DNA of 42,098 bases from positions 1 to 42,098 of the forward strand of contig CAJIYX010000109.1 in NCBI GenBank assembly GCA_905181725.1. The letters run 5' to 3'. The notes under the pieces were generated by a model that had not been told where the DNA came from, ran no database searches, and saw only the letters and a program-made list of their open reading frames with translations. The position numbers were made by a program, and so were the translations under genes. Every line of letters starts with the position of its first letter. The first letter of the stretch is position 1. Shown one piece after another: positions 36,587 to 42,098 of this stretch. Origin of the DNA: Alphaproteobacteria bacterium UBA830. Its GTDB lineage: Bacteria; Pseudomonadota; Alphaproteobacteria; MPNO01; UBA830.

Positions 36587-37135
36587 TCAGCCCGATTCCC
36601 GACCTGGGTCTCTACCCGGCCCACGGCCGGTGCGAACGGCGCGTCCGAGTCTGAGCAGGGCGTCTCTGAGACCTGCATCGCCCATGTCGCCGATGTTGCT
36701 TTGCAGCTGGGCTTCGTCCACGTCATTTAGCCGGGGCGGGGTGACCCGGCGCGGCCTGCGTTGGGGTGGGATCGGTCCCTGGGCATAGCGCAGGTCCGAG
36801 ACCGCGCGGTAGCCGAAGAATCCGTTGATCCGGTCGATAATCTGCGGCGCGCTATGCTGCAATTCAAGCGCATAACCCGATGCAACGCGCAGATGCAGGA
36901 TCGCGTCGGTCTTGCTTCCGCGCGGAAATACCAGCTTCTGCGGCACGGTGTAGCGGGCCATTTCCTCACCGACGATGGCCGGCCAGTCGGTGATCAGTTT
37001 GGCCTGCGCAAATCCGCGTTTGCGCAGGGCCGGGGCGGCAATATGGGGCAGGCTGGTGCCCACGGTCAGCAGCCCGCGCGCTTTTCGTTGCGACGGGTCG
37101 CGCGGGGGGCGTTTGCGGGCGGGCTTTTTGACCAT
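36587..37135 (-). CDS. DUF721/DciA family protein
   Basis: 182 residues. The DUF721 domain spans roughly residues 25-115, with KLITDWPAIVGEEMARYTVPQKLVF, the usual motif, then GYALELQHSAPQIIDRINGFFGYRAV. DciA proteins of this family are the ancestral loaders or recruiters of the replicative helicase DnaB in bacteria without DnaC or DnaI; that role here is inferred from the family. The C-terminus is an arginine-, proline- and glycine-rich tail. It is divergent from mutY, and the gap between them has a perfect DnaA box. A basic N-terminus (VKKPARKRPPRDPSQRKAR) may bind DNA. Confidence 0.88.
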   Translation of the reverse strand: MVKKPARKRPPRDPSQRKARGLLTVGTSLPHIAAPALRKRGFAQAKLITDWPAIVGEEMARYTVPQKLVFPRGSKTDAILHLRVASGYALELQHSAPQIIDRINGFFGYRAVSDLRYAQGPIPPQRRPRRVTPPRLNDVDEAQLQSNIGDMGDAGLRDALLRLGRAVRTGRGPGRDPGRESG

Positions 37136-37178
37136 GTGTTTATGGTAGGGTGGTCTCCGCTTTCCGACAACTGGCGAA

Positions 37179-37200
37179 CCGTTGAATTACCGTTGAATTA
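37179..37200. repeat. Tandem 11-base duplication between dciA and mutY
   Basis: CCGTTGAATTA occurs twice back to back (37179-37189 and 37190-37200). It lies in the divergent promoter region, so the copy number could alter spacing of a promoter or operator. Confidence 0.8.
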
Positions 37201-37217
37201 TCCGTGACCCGCCGTAA

Positions 37218-37226
37218 TTATCCACA
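37218..37226 (+). promoter_or_regulatory. DnaA box between dciA and mutY
   Basis: TTATCCACA, a perfect consensus DnaA box, about 40 bases before the mutY start and 83 before dciA. The 12-mer TTATCCACAGAT is repeated exactly upstream of ccrM (40810-40821). It may tie these replication and repair genes to DnaA level. Confidence 0.6.
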
Positions 37227-37263
37227 GATGCGTTGCCACGCAGATTAAGAACAGACGAAGCAA

Positions 37264-38334
37264 TTGACCGACGCGAACTCCGCCCAAACCCCCGAGCTGT
37301 TACTTGCCTGGTATGACCGCCACCGCCGCGCGATGCCGTGGCGCGCGTTGCCGGGCAAGGTCGCCGACCCGTATCACGTGTGGCTGAGCGAGATCATGCT
37401 GCAGCAGACCACGGTGGCGACGGTCGGGCCATATTTCGAATGCTTCCTCGGGCTGTGGCCGACGGTGGCCGATCTCGCCGCCGCCGGGCTGGACGATGTG
37501 CTGCATGGCTGGCAGGGGCTCGGCTATTACGCGCGTGCCCGGAATCTTCATAAATGCGCGATTGTGGTGGCGACCGACCTTGGCGGCGTGTTTCCCGATT
37601 CCGAAGCCGACCTTCTGAAGCTGCCGGGAATCGGGCCCTATACCGCCGCCGCTATCGCTGCTATCGCGTTCGACCGGCGGGCAACTGTCGTGGACGGCAA
37701 TGTGGAACGCGTGATGGCGCGGCTGTTCGCGGTCGAGGACCCGTTACCGGGATCGAAGGAGGTGCTGCGCACGCATGCCATCAGCGTGACGCCGGATGCC
37801 CGGTTCGGCGATTACGCCCAGGCGACGATGGATCTCGGCGCCACGATCTGTTCGCCAACCAAACCGGCCTGTGCGATCTGTCCGCTGGCCGAGCTATGCG
37901 CGGCACGGAGGCTCGGCATCGCCGCAGATCTGCCAAAGAAAACGCCGAAGGCCGAACGTCCGACCCGGCGCGGTGTCGCGTTCTGGATCGTCGGCCCCGA
38001 CGGCGCGGTCCTGCTGCGCCGTCGCATCGAATCCGGCCTGCTCGGCGGCATGATGGAATTACCGTCGACCGACTGGGTGCCGGACGGGACATGGACCACG
38101 GCCGAGGCTGTAAAACAGGCGCCGGCCGAGGCCGACTGGCAGGAAATAGGGGGCCTGGTGCGTCACACGTTTACCCATTTTCATCTCGAACTGATGGTGT
38201 TGGCCGCCCGGGTGGACGCCACCGCAGGGCTCGACGGGGTGTGGTGTGCGGCCGATGGGTTCGGCGATTACGCGCTGCCGACCGTGATGAAAAAGATAGT
38301 GCGGCTGGCGGTGGAATTCGGGCGCTCGCCCTGA
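37264..38334 (+). CDS. mutY: Adenine DNA glycosylase MutY
   Basis: Removes adenine mispaired with 8-oxoguanine. 356 residues: catalytic E43 in LSEIMLQQTT, the helix-hairpin-helix LPGIGPYTAAAIAAIAF, catalytic D144 in VVDGNVERVM, the [4Fe-4S] loop C-x6-C-x2-C-x5-C (CSPTKPACAICPLAELC), and a C-terminal NUDIX-like domain with RHTFTHFHLEL that reads the 8-oxoguanine. The start is a TTG at 37264 with only a weak GAAG ahead. It is divergent from dciA-dsbA-smc and followed by a hairpin (38341-38365), after which base composition falls sharply. Confidence 0.97.
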   Translation: MTDANSAQTPELLLAWYDRHRRAMPWRALPGKVADPYHVWLSEIMLQQTTVATVGPYFECFLGLWPTVADLAAAGLDDVLHGWQGLGYYARARNLHKCAIVVATDLGGVFPDSEADLLKLPGIGPYTAAAIAAIAFDRRATVVDGNVERVMARLFAVEDPLPGSKEVLRTHAISVTPDARFGDYAQATMDLGATICSPTKPACAICPLAELCAARRLGIAADLPKKTPKAERPTRRGVAFWIVGPDGAVLLRRRIESGLLGGMMELPSTDWVPDGTWTTAEAVKQAPAEADWQEIGGLVRHTFTHFHLELMVLAARVDATAGLDGVWCAADGFGDYALPTVMKKIVRLAVEFGRSP

Positions 38335-38774
38335 GTCAGCGTCGGCTCAGAGGGGAGGAGCCGACATTACTGCCCAAGTACAATACATTCTGCTTACAGC
38401 TACAAGCGGAACACGTGGTTGCTGACCGAAGAAATGTTGCGGTATCACCTATAATCTCTCATTTTTTCGAGCTATGGCGTAACCTGCCCACCAGCAACGT
38501 GAACGTATTCGTCTTTGTTACAGAGCGTTGCATCTGGCTCAATTGAGTAATCAATTTAAAATATAATTAAAAACGCGGTATAATGGAATTATATTTAAAA
38601 TAAATACGATTCAATCAACAGAATGCCAACAACAGCGAATGTATATATGAATGCATTTAATGGGTGGTCGGCACTAATCTCTTTGCTGTAAAATACCTTT
38701 TATGAAATTTTTGAAAACGACAATAATTCAACACATGCAAAAAAATCCAAATTAGGCATATAATACAAACCACC
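38335..38774. other. AT-rich noncoding stretch after mutY
   Basis: 440 bases with no supported gene. The first part has a hairpin GTCGGCTC (38341-38348) with GAGCCGAC (38358-38365), possibly the mutY terminator though no T run follows. From about 38540 the DNA becomes strongly AT-rich, unlike anything else in the window, with many homopolymer runs and an imperfect inverted repeat (38555-38599). The low GC continues into the 3' half of the next gene, to about 38930. This pattern fits horizontally acquired or relic DNA. Confidence 0.7.
38555..38599. repeat. Imperfect AT-rich inverted repeat
   Basis: TTTAAAATATAATT (38555-38568) and AATTATATTTAAA (38587-38599) pair with one bulged base around an 18-base loop. 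In such AT-rich DNA chance pairing is common, so significance is uncertain. Confidence 0.45.
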
Positions 38775-39098
38775 CTAAAGAGATAAACTAAAAATAGACC
38801 TTTTCATATATACTTTTGATTTCGTGAATCTTTTGTCATAAATTAAAATCGTTGGAATAAAATTATAAAAAGAGAGGAATATTAACCAGCCAAATACTGA
38901 TTCATACGCAATTCCGAACGCCAGAAGTCCCGACGAGACCCCGAAGCCATAGGTCCAGCGGCGATCTATACCAATCCGGGGAAACAAGCTGTGTCTCACC
39001 GCGAACTCGGCAGCGAAGGCCAGGGCGCCGGCGAACAGGCACCAGAACAGATCGCCGGCCGGCATCGCCTGAACGACTGCCCAAAATTCTTCAATCAA
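38775..39098 (-). CDS. Small membrane protein of unknown function
   Basis: 107 residues with two or three hydrophobic segments: DLFWCLFAGALAFAAEFAVR, then SSGLLAFGIAYESVFGWLIF and FYNFIPTILIY, ending in a basic serine-rich tail. Not recognised. The start is a TTG with GGGAG nine bases ahead. The first half of the gene has the window's normal GC content, while the last 50 codons lie in AT-rich DNA and use A/T-ending codons (many aaa, att, ttt), so the gene spans a composition boundary and its 3' end may be a replacement. Size and topology would suit a holin or a small accessory membrane protein, but nothing nearby proves either. Confidence 0.5.
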   Translation of the reverse strand: MIEEFWAVVQAMPAGDLFWCLFAGALAFAAEFAVRHSLFPRIGIDRRWTYGFGVSSGLLAFGIAYESVFGWLIFLSFYNFIPTILIYDKRFTKSKVYMKRSIFSLSL

Positions 39099-39176
39099 TT
39101 CTCAACGCTCCCGCAATGCATCATTGTGATAGCGCATCAGCGACGACTGGAACATCTCGATCTCGCGGTGATTGCC

Positions 39177-39554
39177 CTAAGAGCGGCTCTCATCAAGGAC
39201 GATGAACAGAAAAGACGCATCCTTTTCGCCCTGAACCCGGGTGAGGCGGTCTTGGCTGGCCATGTCGTTCAGCAGGAACGTGTCGCCTGGTTTCAGGTGG
39301 ATGGTTTCGCCGTCCGACACGGTTAGGCAAACGTGACCGTCAAGCACGACAGCCAGCTGCTTGCGGGGCGTCGGGTGAAAATTCTTGTCCCATCCGGGAG
39401 GTGCTGTGAGAAAGAGGCTCGATGTTGACGCCATTTCCGCCGACACCCCGAGCGGTTGCGACGGCGGTGCAAATTCGCGCATCTCGAACTCTATCGCGGT
39501 CCGGCGCATGTGGGTTTGGTCCGCGGGGTCTCCGTATATCTCAATCAGTTGCAT
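39177..39554 (-). CDS. Cupin domain protein
   Basis: 125 residues. A single cupin barrel: the first motif region is around FHPTPRKQLAVVLDGHVCLTVSDGE and the second around KPGDTFLLND. Only one histidine (FHPTP) and a glutamine are where metal ligands normally lie, so metal binding may be weak or absent. The N-terminus MQLIEIYGDPADQTHMRRTAIEFEM contains a phrase typical of cupins that sense or handle small acids, but the substrate is unknown. I prefer the ATG at 39554 to the TTG at 39563. It has normal GC and lies between the AT-rich patch and ccrM on the same strand as both. Confidence 0.85.
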   Translation of the reverse strand: MQLIEIYGDPADQTHMRRTAIEFEMREFAPPSQPLGVSAEMASTSSLFLTAPPGWDKNFHPTPRKQLAVVLDGHVCLTVSDGETIHLKPGDTFLLNDMASQDRLTRVQGEKDASFLFIVLDESRS

Positions 39555-39658
39555 ATATCTCAACCCGTTCCGTGGGATGTTTCCTGATTGCGAAATTAGA
39601 ATGCCGCTGCGTCTCGAAGCCTTGTCCTGAGGATATACAGCGTGGCGTGCCGACGGAC

Positions 39659-40795
<1,137 letters not shown>

Positions 40796-40809
40796 TTAGG
40801 GGGCAAAAT

Positions 40810-40818
40810 TTATCCACA
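40810..40818 (+). promoter_or_regulatory. DnaA box at the ccrM transcription start
   Basis: TTATCCACA, perfect consensus, directly downstream of the predicted -10 and covering the likely start point near 40813. DnaA bound there could activate or block ccrM transcription. Confidence 0.65.
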
Positions 40819-40819
40819 G

Positions 40820-40848
40820 ATCATGAGTCCGGTGGGACTCGCCGTCAA
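40820..40848 (-). promoter_or_regulatory. Candidate ccrM promoter with GANTC in the spacer
   Basis: On the minus strand TTGACG (40848-40843), 17 bases, CATGAT (40825-40820). One GANTC (40836-40840) is inside the spacer and another (40825-40829) touches the -10. Methylation state could thus act directly on promoter strength. Confidence 0.5.
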
Positions 40849-40918
40849 GAATTATTTTTGGAGTCAAGGGGTTACGGCATTTTACGCAACATATGGTTTA
40901 TCAGATTCCCCGGGACTC
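40825..40918. repeat. Cluster of five GANTC sites upstream of ccrM
   Basis: GAGTC at 40825, GACTC at 40836, GAGTC at 40861, GATTC at 40904 and GACTC at 40914: five in 94 bases, against about one per 256 expected in random sequence. Three are in the gap and two in the end of rnhB. Confidence 0.8.
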
Positions 40919-41520
40919 AACATCTTGGCTATCGGGGCATAGGTGTGCCGGTGATGGCAGGTCACGCCGAGGGCTTTGAGGCCCTCCTGATGCTGTTTCG
41001 TGCCGTATCCGGCATTGCGGTGCCAGTGATAACCGGGATAGCGCGAAGACAGAGATGTCATGATCCGGTCACGTGTTACCTTGGCGAAAATGGACGCGGC
41101 GGCAATCGACAGACTGAGACTGTCGCCCTTGATCACCGTGCGGCCGGGGCAGGGCAGGCCGGGCGGCAAACGATTGCCGTCAATCAGGGCGGTGTCGGGC
41201 ACGTTATCGAGCGCATGTAGGGCGCGGCGCATCGCAGTGTAGGTGGCGGCTAGAATATTGTCGCGTTCGATCTCCGCGACGCTGGCCGCACCGACACCGT
41301 AATCGATGCCGGCGCAGGATGTGAGCACCTCGAACAGGTGTTCACGGCGTGCAGCCGACAGCTTTTTTGAATCGTCGAGACCGTCCGTCAGTTCGTCCGG
41401 CAGGTCGGGCGGCAGGATCACGGCGGCGGCGACAACGGGGCCCGCCCAGGGTCCGCGCCCGGCCTCATCGATGCCGGCGACGCGCCCGCCACAGTCCATC
41501 TCGATGGAGAAGTCAGGCAT
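40882..41520 (-). CDS. rnhB: Ribonuclease HII
   Basis: Cuts RNA:DNA hybrids and single ribonucleotides in DNA. 212 residues from the ATG at 41520; metal-binding D18 and E19 in GIDEAGRGPWAGP, then DSKKLSAARRE, the third acid in LIDGNRLP and GDSLSLSIAAASIFAKVTRD with the last. The start overlaps the stop of the antiporter gene by 8 bases. It is directly upstream of ccrM on the same strand, as in many alphaproteobacteria. Longer frames to 41610 are overlap with the upstream gene. Confidence 0.97.
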   Translation of the reverse strand: MPDFSIEMDCGGRVAGIDEAGRGPWAGPVVAAAVILPPDLPDELTDGLDDSKKLSAARREHLFEVLTSCAGIDYGVGAASVAEIERDNILAATYTAMRRALHALDNVPDTALIDGNRLPPGLPCPGRTVIKGDSLSLSIAAASIFAKVTRDRIMTSLSSRYPGYHWHRNAGYGTKQHQEGLKALGVTCHHRHTYAPIAKMLSPGESDKPYVA

Positions 41521-42098
41521 CTTTCGGCTTGTCGGGCGCGGGTGGCGCATCGTCCTTCGCGGCATCGCGAACCTGATCACCCTCTGCGGCTTCGCGGACC
41601 TGATTGCCAAGCCGGGTGAGCGTGTCCCTGGGCGGTTCTTTTTCGGGCTGCGTCACTGTATCCGGCGCTTTGCCGGGCGGTGAACCGGGCGCTACATCGG
41701 GCGGCGTGCCGGGTGCGGTTTCTGGACCGGCCAGCTGCTTTGTGCCGTCGTGTGCCGGGCGATGCGGTTTTTTGATCCGGGCGAGCGGGGGAAAGCGTGT
41801 CGCTGCCTTGTTCCATGCCTGCCGGGCGACGATGCGCGTCACGATGGCGAACCGGCGCGACCCGCGGCGGACGACCTGAACCTCGTCGCCATAGGCCGCA
41901 TCGACCAGTTCGCTCAAGCTTCCGATCTGCCGGCTGGCAAGGCCATGCACGCGCCGTGCGGTGGTCAGCCAGAGTGGACTGATCGAGAGGCTGAGCACCG
42001 TCACGGCAATCACAAGGCGGGATTGTTCTTGGCCGATGGCACCCGCCGACAGGCCTGTGGCCGCGAGCAGGAACGAGAATTCGCCGAGCTGCGACAAC
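41513..42098 (-). CDS. C-terminal part of a CPA2 cation:proton antiporter
   Basis: Partial: it runs off the right edge of the window. The visible 195 residues begin LSQLGEFSFLLAATGLSAGAI, the conserved late membrane helix of KefB/YbaL-type antiporters, then one more helix (IAVTVLSLSISPLWLTTARR). A cytoplasmic tail follows, rich in proline, with PETAPGTPPDVAPGSPPGKAP. No TrkA-N (NAD-binding) domain is seen, unlike classical KefB, so it is a short-tailed form. It probably exchanges potassium or sodium for protons; specificity cannot be told from this part. The stop overlaps rnhB. Confidence 0.85.
   Translation of the reverse strand, partial: LSQLGEFSFLLAATGLSAGAIGQEQSRLVIAVTVLSLSISPLWLTTARRVHGLASRQIGSLSELVDAAYGDEVQVVRRGSRRFAIVTRIVARQAWNKAATRFPPLARIKKPHRPAHDGTKQLAGPETAPGTPPDVAPGSPPGKAPDTVTQPEKEPPRDTLTRLGNQVREAAEGDQVRDAAKDDAPPAPDKPKDA

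Noticed and set aside
37554..38546. Open frame overlapping mutY on the same strand and running past its end
   Set aside because: Arginine-rich out-of-frame reading of mutY; no ribosome site and no domain.
39102..39155. 17-codon frame between the cupin and the small membrane protein
   Set aside because: MFQSSLMRYHNDALRER looks like a natural protein end and may be a relic, but it is too short and has no strong ribosome site.
38335..39658. Prophage or genomic island with attachment sites
   Set aside because: There is no integrase, tRNA gene or flanking direct repeat; only a composition shift and one small membrane protein support foreign origin.

Overview
The window is a stretch of alphaproteobacterial chromosome (GC-rich, about 60 percent by eye), most likely from the Rhodospirillales or a neighbouring order. 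The signs are an A1-type aa3 cytochrome oxidase operon with ctaB, a coxF-like gene and ctaG inside it, split b and b' ATP synthase subunits, a dciA-dsbA-smc gene group divergent from mutY, an ispH-thrB-rnhA operon, a two-subunit glycine decarboxylase behind a tandem glycine riboswitch, and a CcrM adenine methyltransferase next to rnhB. No rRNA, tRNA, CRISPR array, transposase or integrase was seen.

Layout. 1-1.5 kb: tldD (-). 1.9-9.6 kb: cytochrome oxidase structural and assembly genes coxB-coxA-ctaB-coxF-like-ctaG-coxC-DUF983-surf1, then an M32 metallocarboxypeptidase (+). 9.7-12.3 kb: thrC and an M16 peptidase. 12.35-16 kb: yqgE (-), a ScsB/DsbD-like thiol reductant transporter and a Prx5-type peroxiredoxin. 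16-18.4 kb: a lone molybdopterin-binding subunit of the xanthine/CO dehydrogenase family. 18.4-20.7 kb: an accessory patch with two divergent, damaged exported-protein genes, each behind a textbook sigma-54 promoter, and a fragment of an iron-dependent alcohol dehydrogenase. 20.8-24 kb: ispH-thrB-rnhA-dienelactone hydrolase (-). 24-24.9 kb: a double-CDGSH iron-sulfur protein and a lipoprotein. 25-29.7 kb: glycine riboswitch and gcvT-gcvH-gcvPA-gcvPB, closed by a strong bidirectional terminator. 29.8-32.3 kb: F0 ATP synthase operon atpI-B-E-F'-F (-). 32.3-37.1 kb: smc, dsbA-like, dciA (-). 37.3-38.3 kb: mutY (+). 38.3-39.6 kb: an AT-rich accessory patch with a small membrane protein and a cupin. 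39.7-42.1 kb: ccrM, rnhB and the 3' end of a CPA2 cation:proton antiporter (-).

How it works together. Most of the window is core metabolism: terminal respiration and its copper/heme assembly, proton-driven ATP synthesis, threonine and isoprenoid synthesis, glycine breakdown under direct glycine sensing, chromosome organisation, repair and methylation. The regulatory DNA that can be read includes a TTGACA-type promoter for the atp operon, overlapping divergent promoters between ispH and the CDGSH gene, and a ccrM promoter packed with GANTC sites (CcrM's own target) and a perfect DnaA box.

No large new system is visible. The most unusual points are the decaying sigma-54-controlled pair at 18.4-20.7 kb, whose sorting signals have been lost by a frameshift in one gene and a fusion in the other; gcvT, which has an ideal ribosome binding site but only an ATC codon where its start should be; the ccrM promoter architecture; and the isolated molybdoenzyme subunit.
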